From Rallus limicola (lineage: Eukaryota; Chordata; Aves; Gruiformes; Rallidae), in assembly GCA_022605955.1 (NCBI GenBank), contig JAKCOZ010000003.1, positions 64,081,939 through 64,145,938 of the forward strand: DNA of 64,000 bases. The letters are read 5' to 3'. Made by a program: the position numbers and the translations under genes. The notes under the pieces are model-generated. The model had not been told where the DNA came from and did no database searches. It worked only from the letters and a program-made list of their open reading frames with translations. Below, one piece after another: positions 9,334 through 21,395 of this stretch; the first letter of the stretch is position 1, and each line of letters begins with the position of its first letter.

Positions 9334-11499
9334 AATGTAACTCTACATCTGATACTAAGCACTGGATGGCCACACTGTAAACACTTCAAGAATATTTGTT
9401 TGGGACCAGCTGTAGACTGAACCTGCAGACTGTGGTCCCATTAGCAGATTTAATGTATCTGAAGAAATTCTGGAATATATATTCTGCTTTAATTTAACCT
9501 AAAAGGAATAAAGTTTGTGTGCTCCAAGACTGACATGTAATGCTAACCAAAGCATGGTAAATGAAGACAATTGGGAAATTTGCTTCAGAAGCACACTTCT
9601 GGTCCAAAGTAAAACACTGATGTAGGTGCATCCACTAATAAGTGTGATTAGGGCTTATTACTATACAAGCTGTGTGCAGTTACCTGCAGTCAAGAAGACA
9701 TATTTTACAGATGCAGTTTACCAATGTAAAGGCCATAACCTTAATGGTGAAATGTTTTCCTATTCATTTCTCTGTCCATAGTAAAAAGGTACATTTATGT
9801 AATCTGGACTGTTTGTCCCTTGAAGTTATGTTATTGCATTGTCAGGAAACAAATCCTTTTTGTTAAGAAATCTGATTACATGTTTGAGTTATTGACCTTT
9901 TTTTTGAACACTTTTTTTTTTTTTTTTATGAAGATGCTCATTAAGATCTTTTGTCTACAAAACAAGTATGTTTCTCTATGCCATAGAGAAACCAAATTCT
10001 AATTGCTGGCTTCATTATACAGAAAAGTAGAAGTGTAACAATCAAGAGCCTTATTACACATACATAATTGAGTTTCATTGCAACTTATGAAAACATAAAC
10101 TGTCTTAAACACACTTGCAGAAAATGTTGCATCATCAAATCAACACTTTTATTATACAAAAGTAATTGTGTTTAAAGACACCAAACATATGTTACATATA
10201 CAAGAGGAAAACCATGACAAAACAGAACTCTAAGCAATTTTCAGATCTTCACAAATTCTTTTTCTTTGCTTCTTAAATTAATATGACACAAAATTAAGGT
10301 TAGTGTAACTAACACAAATAAATATGCTTCAGTCACTTTTGAACAAAGCCATTTGAACAAGTTCTCATATGATACGGAAGATAAATTCAAAATTCTACAA
10401 GGTAGATATCTGCAATTGAGTTTATTGTCTAACCTTATTGTCCATCTTTTACTAAATGGGTGTTGTTCCATTCTAACCCAAATTAAAAAAAAAATCAAAA
10501 CAGATAAGGCATTGCCTAAAATGTCTACTTTATGCACAAATGTACATATCTGCATCGTATAAATCTCAAAGTAGACAAGTTCAATCCAACATTAGTGTTC
10601 AACATGAATTATTAACTGGATTTGAACTGGGATCTTCAGTCCAAATCAGAAGTGAAATTACATTTCTGGACTTTCTTAGTATGGAAGAGGTATTGTGTGT
10701 ATTGTGAATCATTGCCATATCATCTTCTAACATTCAATGTATTCTGCACTGGAGACTTACAGAGAGTCAATCAGTTTGTCAGTGGAGACAGTATCCTTCA
10801 GAAACACCTTTTCCATTTCAAGTCCTGATGTAGGACTTAGTCTCTCATCATTTATCATGATATCTTGTGTCAGGCCTTGTTAACATGGAAATGTCACTTG
10901 AGTTTAATCTTGCTGTTTGTATTAGGACACATTTGGGGCTTCCCTTCCAGAACTCCTGAGTGAAGCAGGTAGGAAATAATTTTCTTGATTGGTTTTCATC
11001 TTGTCAATGTGTTTCTTCACTTTAGTGATGTGATTTACATGGGGAAGAACCTTCATGTATGAAATAGCCCCAGCGAATGTAGAAGAGAACAATGCAACAC
11101 ACAGGTAAATGTACACCTTCCTGCATTATAAGGGTAACCAGATAACCAAGTTTCACTGGGTTGCAGTATTTTCTTTATATTAAGCAAATATATGTATATA
11201 TGCATTGAACGTATCATCTCCCATGTCCCACAGTCCCACATCTTACATTTTGGATTAAGCTAATCTCATTTTCAAATTTTAAATTATCTCCTAGAGAAAC
11301 ACTTACAAATCTACATTTAGTACTTAGATTTCACTAGTTGATTCAAGTTTAATTATTATTACTAGTGATATTTATTACTAGTGCAAATATAATTTTAGGG
11401 TACTAGGCTTGTTTGAGATGTCAGTGTGTTTGGAATAAACACGCAGAAGGAGTCAGGTCTCTAGAAGAAGAGACTATGAAAAGAGTATCAGAAATTGGG
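9334..11499. other. AT-rich non-coding DNA
   Basis: No gene or recognised transposon. It has a T-rich run at about 9899-9928. The open frames around 10241-10560 on both strands are chance frames in AT-rich sequence. Confidence 0.45.
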
Positions 11500-11610
11500 A
11501 TGAATGGATTTAGCCAACAGTTCATAACACATCCAAAACTAGAAACATATTTCCTGGTTCCTAGTACAGAGCCTTATCTGAGAGACCACAATTCTAATTC
11601 AATCTCATCT
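11500..11610 (-). repeat. MIR-like SINE fragment, ancient
   Basis: Read on the minus strand, this resembles the tRNA-derived head of a MIR-type SINE. On the plus strand the TTTCCTGGTTCCTAGTACAG and GAGACCAC words correspond to the reverse complement of the box-B side region. Divergence is strong and the boundaries are approximate. Confidence 0.33.
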
Positions 11611-13285
11611 CAATTAATCTAATCATTGGGTAGTAAGTTCCATATTACACCTTTTTCTGATCCTTAGCTATAAGTAATTAGTTCAGTATAAGCATCTGAC
11701 ATTTTCTTCTGACCATTAATAAAAAACAGTGCAGCTATTCATTCCAGTCAGTAGCACCTTGACTGTCTTTCCTCACGAATAAATGGTGAGAGCAGGAAAT
11801 AGCATAAAGCTTTTTTTTTTTTTTTCCTTGGGATTTGCAGTGTCTCCTTTGCCTTATCCATCAACTCTTTTGCTAGTATTTGTAATGTGCCCTAATGTGA
11901 CATCTTTGCTTGGTTCCACATGTTTTATACATCAGTTCCTCTAACATTCAAGCAGACTTTATAGAGATCTATTCAGAGACTGATATATGTGCACTATTAA
12001 TTGTATATATTATATATAGTATATGAAGCGAGAGGGAGAAAGAGAGAATCTGATTACTCTAGGGCATCAGCTCCTTTCAACCAATAATAATTTAACATCT
12101 CTATTAACTACCTTTTGATGTTCTCTGTAGAGGGTACATACTGTTTTATATACAGGATGCATAATAAATTCCTATGAGATTATGCTGCAATTGAGTAGAA
12201 AGTCTATAATGCATAAGTGATGGAGCTGCAAAGCAGATAGGAAGGATTTTCCTTTCAAAATAAGGTCACAATTATATCTCACAGGGCAACATGATGGGTG
12301 CTGAGGAGCAAGAGGCACCGAGTTGCACTTTCTAGTGTGCTAAGCCTTCCTGTATATTCAACTACTCCTGGAAAATGAGGTGATACATGATAAAAAAGAA
12401 AGCTTCATTTAACCTCCAGCCAAAGATTTGGGGTGACTTTCTTCAGAATAGAGAAAATAGGAGATGAGATTAATCTTAACTACTAATAGCTAAACATGGC
12501 ATCTCTTCTCAAATAGGCTAGAACTTTCAGTCATGTCTACTAGGATGGATTGTTGAACTCTAAGAGGTTCCCACTTGTGTTAGAGGTGCTTTCCCCTTGA
12601 TGCTGCAGGGAGCCTAGGGAACAAGAACAGATTGGATGCTTGCTTCTAGCAACTAGTAGGCTGGCAGTGGGCCAATCAGCTCACTCTCTGATACATGCTG
12701 GCTGTAATTCTGATCCTTTGAGACTTCAGAATACATTTTTACTTATTGTGACAAAGAGATTGTATGGTGCAACAGGTAGCTTATCTGTCTTAGAAGAAAA
12801 GCAGCCATATTCCAGTCTGTATTGACATCTGACAGATCAGGGACTTGAGACTGATTTTATCAACTTCAGAAGAGTGATGAATTGTACCATCTATGCAAGG
12901 AGCTGCCAATCACTGTTGCTGATCCTATCCTGGACCAGTCTGAAGTTCTGTTGAAGTGATAAATTTCCATAAGATTTTTTTTTTTTTTTTTTTTTTTTTG
13001 GACAAATCAGTGTTTTCCCCTTGAGAGAAATCACTGAAAGAAATGTCAACCATCTGGCTAATTCTGTCCTTAAGATCTTTGCTCACCTTCCAGCAGTTTG
13101 AAAACAACCTTGTTTAATCATTAGTATTCCTTAAATTTAGAAATATAGTCACAAAATGTTGCATCTTTCTAGAATAACTGTATATTAGAATACAAATATT
13201 GTGAAAGAGTATTGAATGTTAGGCTCAGAGAACTATCAATTTGAAATTTTGTTTTCAGGAAATATCAGTGTGTCATAACTAAAGC
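11611..13285. other. Non-coding DNA with simple repeats
   Basis: No gene is recognised. It contains a T run (11811-11826), an AT/GA-rich stretch (about 11995-12050) and a run of 25 T at 12975-12999. Confidence 0.45.
12975..12999. repeat. Poly(T) tract, 25 T
   Basis: An uninterrupted homopolymer. No associated element is seen. Confidence 0.9.
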
Positions 13286-13610
13286 AGTTGTGATAGTTTA
13301 ACCCCAGCTCCTAACGAAGCACCCCTCCCCAGACAAGGGGACCAGAAGAAGAATTGAAAAAAAAAAAACATATGGGTTGGGGTAACAACAGTTTAATAGG
13401 ATAGCAAAGGAAGATAATAATACTATCAGTAGTTACAATAGCTACAATAGCATAATACACGTGATGCCCAAATGCAATTGCTCATCAAATGTCAAAGAAA
13501 AAAACTCAAACAATCTGATACCCAGTCTTTTTCCAAACAGCAATGATGCTTGGAAACTGAAATGGAGGGATATGCATAATTGCCAAAGCATTATATACTG
13601 CACAATGTAT
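13286..13610 (-). mobile_element. Old avian ERV LTR fragment
   Basis: On the plus strand the segment reads as the reverse complement of a common avian endogenous-retrovirus LTR: TGATAGTTTAACCCCAGCTC at the LTR 3' edge, CAACAGTTTAATAGGA (complement of the polyadenylation region), a run of AATAATACTAT-type units, GTGATGCCCAAATGCAATTG, then GATACCCAGTC. It is heavily mutated, with small deletions in the GC-rich part. Its far (LTR 5') boundary is unclear. No internal retroviral sequence accompanies it, so it is a degraded solo LTR. Confidence 0.65.
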
Positions 13611-13631
13611 ACTGTATTCTGTATAATACTC

Positions 13632-13662
13632 TATTTCATCAGTTTGAAATACTGATGAAATA
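13632..13662. other. Perfect 12-bp stem-loop
   Basis: TATTTCATCAGT at 13632-13643 pairs with ACTGATGAAATA at 13651-13662 across a 7-nt loop. It is too short for a microRNA precursor and its role is unknown. Confidence 0.8.
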
Positions 13663-13907
13663 AACAGAAATAAGAGCCAAACCAAAACAAAAATTCCAAG
13701 TTTGGGGAGCTCACGTAAGTAGTCTGCCTTTCAAGACATAAGTTCAGATATAGGAACACATCTCGAAGATTAATTGAAAAAGAAGTGGAACTGAAAGGAA
13801 GAACTGTGATTCAGTCGATTTTTTTGAGCAGCAATTTAAAAAAAAAAAACCATTTCCCTTATCTGGAGTAAGATTGCTTTTTCATATATTCATAGTTCTC
13901 ACAAATT

Positions 13908-13936
13908 AAAACAAACAAATAAACAAATAAATAAAT
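13908..13936. repeat. (AAAC)n/(AAAT)n microsatellite
   Basis: A mixed tetranucleotide run of AAAC and AAAT units. Confidence 0.85.
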
Positions 13937-14439
13937 TCTGGTTTGGTTTCAACTAGAAACATTGTCACATCCTATACACTCTTGGATTTCTATATAATGT
14001 CTGCTTTTGCCATACAAGTAGGGATCCATATGTATGGATGGACTCTGGAAACACTCTCATTTTCTCTTAGTCACCGTAACCTGTAATTATTTGAATGTGA
14101 GTAAAATCTGTCCTTCAAATATACTACTATCTGAAACAAACAAACAAATTTCATTGAGAAATGTAAGATGTTTCTATTTCCTCTCAGATAACCTGCCTCA
14201 CTCAAATTAGAGGTGGAGAAATAATACAGTTTGTCCAAAAAATAGCCAAAACCCATAATATCTAAACATGAGAAAATCCTGAAGCACACGGTTGAGTGAG
14301 AGGTTCCTATCTCCCTGTGTCCCTCTTATCTAAACTGGGGTAGAGGAGGAAGATCTAATTCTGAGATAATTAAAAAAAAATGTTGTAACATGCTGATTAA
14401 TTCAGAGCCTGGGAGTGGATCCTTCCTCATCGTTATCTT

Positions 14440-14492
14440 AAAGTAATCCTGGCGTCCAGCCCAAACCATTGTTCTATTCTATGATAGTATGA
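14440..14492 (+). mobile_element. Possible CR1 3'-end scrap
   Basis: CCAGCCCAAACCATT followed by TTCTATTCTATGATAG resembles the extreme 3' end of a plus-strand CR1, just upstream of the larger CR1 body. It may be the remains of a separate older copy into which the next element inserted. Confidence 0.4.
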
Positions 14493-14499
14493 TAGACAA

Positions 14500-15090
14500 G
14501 GAAAAAGAAGCAGTGGTGTATCCCTGTGTGTCATGGAGTGTTTTGATTGTCTAGGCTTCACAATGATGACAATAGTGGTGAGTGTTTATGTGCTAGGAAC
14601 AGAAGGAAAACAGCAAGGCAGATATGTGGGAGTCCATTATAGACCACTCAATCAGGATGAAGAGAGTGATGAAATATTCTATAAGCATCTGAGAGAAATC
14701 TCACAACTGAAGGTCCTTTCTTCTCATTGAAAGCTTCAACTTGCAATTTGTCTGCTTGAAATACAATATTGCAGGGAGGAAACAGTCCAGAAGATTCCCG
14801 GAGATAGTCCAGAAGATTCCTGACATAGTTGGTGAGGGATACTACTAGGAAAGGCACCCACTGGACCTGTTGCACAAAGAGAAAGGGACTTGTGGGTGAT
14901 GTGACAGTTGGAGGCTGTCTTGGACACAGCAGTCATGAAATGATAGTCTTTGATTCTCAGAGAAGTGTAGGAGAAGCAAGGAAGCAGGTCAGCAGAACTC
15001 CTACTTTGTACTTCTGGAGAGCAGACTTTGGTACCTCGTTGATATGGTCCCTTAGGAGGCAGTACAGAGGAGTCCAGGAAGACTAGACAA
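14500..15090 (+). pseudogene. CR1 ORF2 endonuclease relic
   Basis: An apurinic-endonuclease-like domain remnant. VGVHYRPLNQDEE (about 14629-14665) matches the family's VGVYYRPPxQ block. The following GDFN-type catalytic motif near 14730 has decayed: a stop precedes it and the Gly-Asp codons are replaced. Later blocks are GLVGDVTVGGCLGHSSHE (about 14888-14940), equivalent to the conserved GGxLGCSDHE active-site region, and RRADFG-like text near 15020. The domain would nick target DNA in an active LINE and is non-functional here. Confidence 0.75.
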
Positions 15091-15559
15091 TCTTTAAAAA
15101 GGAAATGCTAAAGGCACGGGAGAAGGGCCTCTCCATGAGGCAAATAGTGAGCTGGTGAGGAAGAAGACTGTCCTGGTTGAATAGACAGTTTGACTGGACC
15201 TCAGGAAAAAAACAAGAGTTTATGACCTTTGAAAGAAGGGGCAGGCCACTGAGATGGACTTAGAGGATGTTGTGAGGATATGCAGGGAGAAAATTAGAAG
15301 GGACAAAACTCAAGTAGAACTTAATCTAGCTACTGCCATAAAACACAGTAACAAAATATATCTATAAACACAGGAACAACAAAAGGAGGGCTAAGGAGAA
15401 TCTCCATCTTTCAGAGAATGCACAGGGGGAAACATAGTGACGAAGGTTGAGGAAGAGGCTAAGGTACTTAATGCATTCTTTACTCAGTCAGATCAGTTGT
15501 AGTCCAAGTCCCCAGCACCCTGAGCTGTAAGACATGGTCTGGGAGCAGAATGAAGCCCC

Positions 15560-16325
15560 CATAATCAAAATAAAAATGATCAGTGACCTGCCACCCCACT
15601 TAGACACACAGGTCTATGGGAACAGATGGAATTCACCCAAGGGTATTGAGGGAGCTGGCAGAAGCGCTCACCAAGCCACTCTCCAGCATTTATCAGCAGT
15701 CCTGGATAACCATGGAGGTTCCAGTGGACTAAAAGTTAGCAAATGTCATATCCAACCACAGGAAGGGCCAAAAGGAGGATCTGGGGAACTACAGGCCTGT
15801 CATTCCAAACTCAATGCTGGAGAATGTTCTGGAGCAAATAATTTTGAGTGCCTTCACACTGCACATACAAGAACCAGGTGATCAAGCGCAGTCAGCGTGG
15901 GCTTATGAAAAACAGGTCCTACTTGATCAATCTGATCTCTTTCTGTCACAGGGTGACACACTCAGTGGATGAAGTTGTGGATATTTTCTACCTCAAATTT
16001 AATAAAGCCTTTGACAACATTTCCACAGCACTCCTGGAGAAACTGTCTGTTCATCGCTTGGATGGGGTTATGCTGAATAAAAAAAAAATAAAAATGTCTG
16101 GATGGCTGGGTCTAAAGAGTTGTGAAGGGAATTAAATACAGTTGGTGGCCAGTTCCAGATGGTTCAGTACTGGAGCAGTTGTCTTTAAGATTTTTATCAA
16201 TGATCAGGGCAAGGGGATCAAGTGCACCCTCAGTAAGTTTGCAGACAATAGCAAGTTGATTGGGACTGTCTATCTGCTTGAGGGTGGGAAAGATCTAGAG
16301 AAGGACCTGTACAAGCTGGATTGAC
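15560..16325 (+). pseudogene. CR1 ORF2 reverse transcriptase relic
   Basis: Reverse-transcriptase blocks in family order across shifting frames: NGIHPRVLRELAEALTKPL-type text near 15625-15680, NYRPV near 15790, the Q-G/M-K-N-R-S block near 15890-15920, motif A near 15985-16020 reading YLKFNKAFD, and the FADD-type motif near 16235-16252 reading FADNS. In active members motif A carries an Asp in LDF and the second motif an Asp-Asp pair. Here the motif A aspartate is Lys and the second Asp of the pair is Asn. Both catalytic sites are lost and frameshifts occur throughout, so the copy is dead. Confidence 0.8.
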
Positions 16326-16402
16326 GGTCCAAAGCCGACTTTAGGAGCTTCAACAAGGCAAGTGTCAGGCCTGTTCTTGGGTGACAATAACCTCAGGCAA
16401 CG

Positions 16403-17000
16403 TTACAGGCTTGGGGAAGAGTAGCTGGAAAACTGCCTGGCAGAAAAGGAGCTGGGAATGTTGGTTGACAGCTGGCTGAATATAGGCCAGCAGAGTTCAC
16501 AGGTGCCCAAAAAGGCCAACAGATTCCTGGTTTGTATTAGAAATAGTGGGGCCAGCAGGACCAGGGCAGTGATCATCCACCTGTACTTGCCACTGATGAG
16601 GCTGCACCTCAAGTACTGTGTTCAGTTTTGGGGCCCTCTCTCCAAGAAAGACATTGAAGCGCCGGATCCCGTCCAAAGAGGAGCTGGTAAAGGGTCTAGA
16701 GTATAGGTCTTAGGAGGAATGGCTGAGGGAACTGGAGTTCTTTAGCCTGGAGAAAAGAAGGCTGCGAGAAGACTTTGCCACTGTCTACAACTACCTAAAA
16801 AGAAGTTGTAGCCAGGTGGGTGTCAGTCTCCTTCCTCGAGTAACAAGTTATAACATGGTGGATCAGTAGAGGTTTAGATTGAAAAATTCCTTCGCCAAAA
16901 GGGTTGTCAATCATCAGAACAGGCTGCCCAGGGAAGTGGTTGAGTCACCATCCCTTGAGGTATTTATAAGTTGTGGAGCTTAGAGACATGGTTTAGTGCT
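16403..17000 (+). pseudogene. CR1 ORF2 C-terminal relic
   Basis: A continuation after the RT core: LVDSWLNIGQQSSQVPKKAN (about 16461-16520), then HLKYCVQFWGP and KKDIEAPDPVQRGAG (about 16607-16690), then [11 protein letters not shown] and GRFRLK-NSF-like blocks to about 16900, and EVVESPSLEVF-like text near 16940. The frames change several times. This is the same segment that stays intact in the CR1 copy at 8649-9092. Confidence 0.75.
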
Positions 17001-17933
17001 GGACTTGGCAGTGCTAGGTTAATGGTTGGACTTGATGATCTAAAGGTCCTTTCCGACCTAAATGATTCTATGATTCTATGGCTGGGAGGAAGGTAATGAG
17101 ATGTGATATTTCACATAATGGTGCATTGCAGAAATCATGCAGAGTGACTGTCAAATGTCAACATTCAGTGAATAATACTCATTTGAAACAGAAGACAAAG
17201 TCACTAAATTATTTTTCACTGCAGTGAAAATCCAGACAGAGGATGGCCTCATCATGGCCTCAGATCTCCAGTTACATTTCACAGCTATGCTTGTGTCGCC
17301 ATTGCATGCCCTTAGCTTTTCAAAACTCTATATTTTAAAGGCTTAGGTAACAAAATCCACTGTGAGGCAATACTGACAAACTATTAACCCATAACCAAGG
17401 ATAGGCCATGAGCAATATTTTAAAGAGCAAATTTTTTCCTCTTTGTATTCTGCTCTTTGCTGCTTCTTGTGAGATGCATATAGGTTTTCTGCAGATACTA
17501 GGATTAGATTTTTTTTTTCCTTGTGTTTACCCAAAAACGTCTGACTAGGAGCAAGTTGCATTCCTACCTCTCATGTCCCCACTTCCCTATCTTTTAAAAG
17601 AATGAATGATGCCATAGTAATTTGCAAAGGAAGTTTGATAATGTCTGGAAGACTCAAACGATGTGTTCGGGGGCTCTCCTAGCTGTCACGTATTCCTTTA
17701 GAGTAGTTGCTGGATAGTAATTACGAATTCATGCTTCGTATCATTGGTGTGGTTATTTGTAGAAAAAGAACATGATAATTCCTTGAAGTGATTGCTTGTG
17801 AAGGCTTTAGTGATGCTTTTCAGTTTTGGTGCTCTTCTAGTTCACTTCCTCCAACTTTTAAACATCAAAGTATCTTCTTTCTGAGGACAAGAATGTCCTC
17901 CTTTTTCATGACTGTAGTTTGCTGCATTCAATG

Positions 17934-17980
17934 TTTTGTTTTTTTGGGTTTTTTTTGGGTTTGTTTGTTTGTTTGTTTGT
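17934..17980. repeat. T-rich (GGGTTT)/(GTTT)n tract
   Basis: T runs with GGG interruptions, then five GTTT units. Confidence 0.9.
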
Positions 17981-20274
17981 ATGTTCTTTCTTCTGAATAT
18001 TTAGAGCTAAATCTTCTTTACTTCAGCTTATCTTATACCTCTTCCTATAAATGTGTCATTCTTCTAGTGCTCAGATTCTGCCTACTATTTATCACATCAA
18101 CTATCATGTTATGACTCTTCTATCCCCAGTACCCTCTCAGTTCTTAGCTTCCACAGCCATCTCTCTTGCTTCTACCTCTAGGACTATTTTCACAAAATCT
18201 GCTTCAGTTCATGGTCTCTCTTCTACTGCTACTGTCTTCTATTTCAGAATAGGAAGTGAATTTCACCTGAGTCTTGAGGGTTTCTCCTGCACTCCTGAGG
18301 ATTCTGACATTTTTCTTGCTAAGAGCTGTCACTGTGATTGCTTGTCTGTGGCATCTCTTCAGAATGAGAACATATGCCCTAGCAAGTGACATTTACTTTT
18401 GACCTTTTGTGACTCCTCTGTCTACTATGTGTCAATTGCACCTCCCTCCAGAAAAGAAAACTCATAGTTTTCAGGCTGCTTCTGTTTTATATTTAGGTAA
18501 TTACTGTGGCTAAACTTTCCTCTTTAATCACAGATCCAAAGGAACATGGCTTTGGAAGAGCTCAGAGCATCCATGTATCATTTCAATTCTTTGGAACTGG
18601 GTGGGGTGAGAACCTTTGGTGTTGAGCTGGAACATTGCAATGATTTATCCTGAAGAATTGTTCCACTTGCTGAAAGAAGATATTCTTCAAAGCTATAATA
18701 GGAGGAACTATAATGAGGAATCAGGAATTGTTTGCTAAAGGGGTTTTGTAAAATGACTGGGAATTGACTTTATGGCCTGAGGATATCCCCACTAATCATG
18801 AAATCAAGACATAATCTGGGGAATGATTGCAGGAAATCTTCCTAGCTTCTCATTTACTTTGCCTGTTTGGAAGGTCAAATCTCCAAGTCAGATATCTTCA
18901 TTCCATATCTGCATGACAAGGATATGGAGCTTCCGACTAAGACATGTCAGATTCATCTACCTCAATAAATTTATGGCTGAGATATCACTGACAGAGCTGG
19001 GACTGAACTGGTCAGTCTGTAAAGCACAGTGTGATTAGCTTGGGTGACACACTGGATGGATATGTGTAGAGAGATTCCATTTTGGCATTTACTTATTCTG
19101 AGCTAATCTCTCTAGAACATCTGAAAGACTGCTCAAATACCAAGAGTGAAGTAATAGATGGTGATTGATAGTTTTCACTTTGTTTGCACAGCGCATCCAG
19201 CTCCCCTCATTCCCTCACCATTTAGGTACGTTGCTTTCTACATTTTAAGAATTCTGCAGAGACTAAAGTTGAGCTCACAACATTACCAAGCTTGCAACAA
19301 AAAATATCTTTGTTCGGAATTGTCAGAGGTTGTTTCTGTCTCCTATTGCTTCCTCACAATATCAGAGATGAGTCCTAATCTGTCAGCCTTGTTTTATTTT
19401 GAAAGTAAAGTCAAGATGCCCCAGGAATTTTAGAGAAACCAAGTTTTAAGGGATCAGAAAAGCTGTAGCAAAGTCGTACAGAGACCATAAAAGGGAAGAG
19501 TATAGACACTTGGACTGTCACAATATGGACATTCATGGTCTCATGGGAATAGTATGAAAGAAAGGGAAATGTTTTAGTTCTTCAGATTAGAATATGAAGA
19601 TGTTACCAATATCCCAGGTTAGAAGAGTAAGAGGTGGAATTGCACATGTTTGTGCAGACCAAAGAAGCCAGAGGAAAAGAAAAAAACATAAAAGCCCACA
19701 ATACTGATCATGGGAAATTTAAAGTTATTATCATATTGTTAGTGATTACTGCCAGGCAGTCTTTTGGAATGACTTCATCCCTTAACAGGGAATATCATAC
19801 TAGCACTGTTAAAGTAAGCTCTTATGACATGTGCATTTGCAGAACTATTTGAGTAAACAAACAGTGTAATAGTTGAAACTGCTTTTTTTCAGTCTTAATA
19901 TGTACCTCAGTTGCACACACCATCTTGACAGGGCTGATCAAATGCACAAAAGCTGCCTCTATTTTTCTTTCCTTGAGGCTTGTATCACAACTATATGCAT
20001 CTATTGCAGCCTGGTGGTTAAAAGACCACATGAATAAAAGACCTCATTTCTTCCTAAATCCTGCTTTTCACCCACACCCATCCAAATGCACAAACCTGTC
20101 TGTCTGTCTGGCCATCCTTTAGTACAGTAATTTGAAGGTGATGGAAATCTTTCTCCTAACATTGCCATGGTATGGGGTAAATATATTCAAACTACGAAGT
20201 ATTGAGAAAAGCAGTTAGCAGAAGAAGAAATATAATAGATAAACAGTGTCTTCTGCAGAAAACCTAGTTTAAAT

Positions 20275-20298
20275 CAAAACTGTGGAGCCACAGTTTTG
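20275..20298. other. Perfect 11-bp stem-loop
   Basis: CAAAACTGTGG and CCACAGTTTTG flank a 2-nt centre, forming a near-continuous palindrome. No element is associated with it. Confidence 0.8.
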
Positions 20299-20473
20299 TT
20301 AGCTTTCCCTTTAAGGGCTTTACCTTAAACACTTGGCTCTACACACACATGTCAGATGCTGGTTTTCTGGATAGGAGTCTGGATGAGTTGTATTTCCTCG
20401 CAGGACACTTAATCTCACTTCTTCTTGCTACTTCTTTCCTCTGAAGAAATTGGGAGAACTTCATACAAATACC

Positions 20474-20534
20474 TTTTTTATGGGGATTTTTTTTGGTGTT
20501 TTTTTTTGTTGCTTTGTTTGTTTGTTTGTTTTTA
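20474..20534. repeat. T-rich (GTTT)n tract
   Basis: Long T runs with GG/GTG breaks, ending in GTTT repeats. A similar tract follows at 20706-20763. Confidence 0.85.
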
Positions 20535-20705
20535 TCATAACCCCTGATACAACTGATTTCAGGATTGAATAAAGGTCTCTTATTTGTATACTACAAAAAG
20601 CAGCATTGATGCAAGGAATCTAACTGTAAAATACCATTTGAAAGTGTGGATTTTTCTTAAGTATTTGGCATTTTGTTACTACCAAACTCAAGAAGCAAAT
20701 TTACT

Positions 20706-20763
20706 TTGGTTTTTGTTTGTTTAGTTGTTTGTTTTTTTTAAACTCGGGTTCGTTTTTTTATTT
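20706..20763. repeat. T-rich (GTTT)n tract
   Basis: TTTGTTTGTTTAG-type repeats and T runs, 170 nt downstream of the previous tract. Confidence 0.75.
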
Positions 20764-20859
20764 AAAACATTATCTGAAATAACCACTCCCCTCTGCCACA
20801 CACTTGCACACCCATGCCTTTATGGCAGCTTTGCTCCCAGGTTTCACCTTTAAACACTT

Positions 20860-21180
20860 ACTTGCAGCAAAGCTTCTGAGTGACCTGTGAACCATACAGA
20901 AAGTCTCTGAAGGCCTGGGGCAAAAGGGTTAACTACAGATGACAAAGTGCAACCGTCAGTGCTATAACTAACCCTTCATGCCATTTTTTCTAATAGGCTT
21001 TTGCACTTTCAAATTGCTCCATTCTTGACCTGAAAGAAAAAGCTACTGATCCTGGGGCAAGAGCAAGTCAAAAATAAATGACAACTTGATTTAGCTGGGA
21101 TGGCCTGTCACAAATAGACTGGATTTGTTGCTTTCTGCTGTTGTTTAGTATACAGTAGCCCAGTCAGGTACAGTCATTTG
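20860..21180. promoter_or_regulatory. Candidate conserved non-coding element
   Basis: A repeat-free balanced sequence with several developmental-type words: GGTTAACTAC, AAATAAATGACAA, TGGCCTGTCACAAA and TTTGTTGCTTTC. No coding frame. Constraint is inferred from texture only. Confidence 0.2.
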
Positions 21181-21390
21181 TATGGCAATGGGCTGGCAGT
21201 ATTTGTGTCCATTCTGAGGATGCTCTTCAGAAAGGTTTCTGAGTTTGAGATCTGTATTTATAGCACTCACTGAACTGGTGCAAGTGCTGACTTTTCCACA
21301 GCCATGGTGAGACGTCCATGCCAAAAGTTTTGGGACATGAAGTCGCCTGTGCTATTTTTTCCATCTTGGGTGCTGAGCCATTGCAGTGCA

Positions 21391-21395
21391 CTCCC
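21391..21395 (+). repeat. Left target-site duplication (CTCCC)
   Basis: CTCCC immediately precedes the TG of the LTR. The same five bases follow the terminal CA at 22583-22587. A 5-bp duplication is the size typical of ERVL-class integrations. Confidence 0.85.

Larger units (their letters stand above)
14493..17083 (+). mobile_element. CR1 LINE, 2.6 kb, decayed
   Basis: A 5'-truncated plus-strand CR1 running in order from the ORF2 endonuclease region, through reverse transcriptase, to the 3' UTR. The terminus is GACCTAAATGATTCTATGATTCTATG at about 17058-17083. Full CR1 elements are about 4.5 kb, so ORF1 and the start of ORF2 are missing. Many frameshifts and stops interrupt the frame and the copy is inactive. 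The 5' boundary near 14493 is approximate. Confidence 0.9.
17084..20849. other. Non-coding DNA, nothing recognised
   Basis: No gene is supported. It includes a T/G-rich tract (17934-17980) followed by pyrimidine-rich sequence that gives overlapping chance frames around 17788-18392, and a second T/G tract at 20474-20534. Confidence 0.45.

Noticed and set aside
17788..18392. Overlapping open frames of 108 and 112 codons
   Set aside because: Pyrimidine-rich sequence around a T/G tract. The peptides are phenylalanine-, serine- and cysteine-rich low-complexity text.
18935..18990. MIR-like GACAGAGCTGGGACTGAACTGG
   Set aside because: The match is a single short block with no supporting neighbours.
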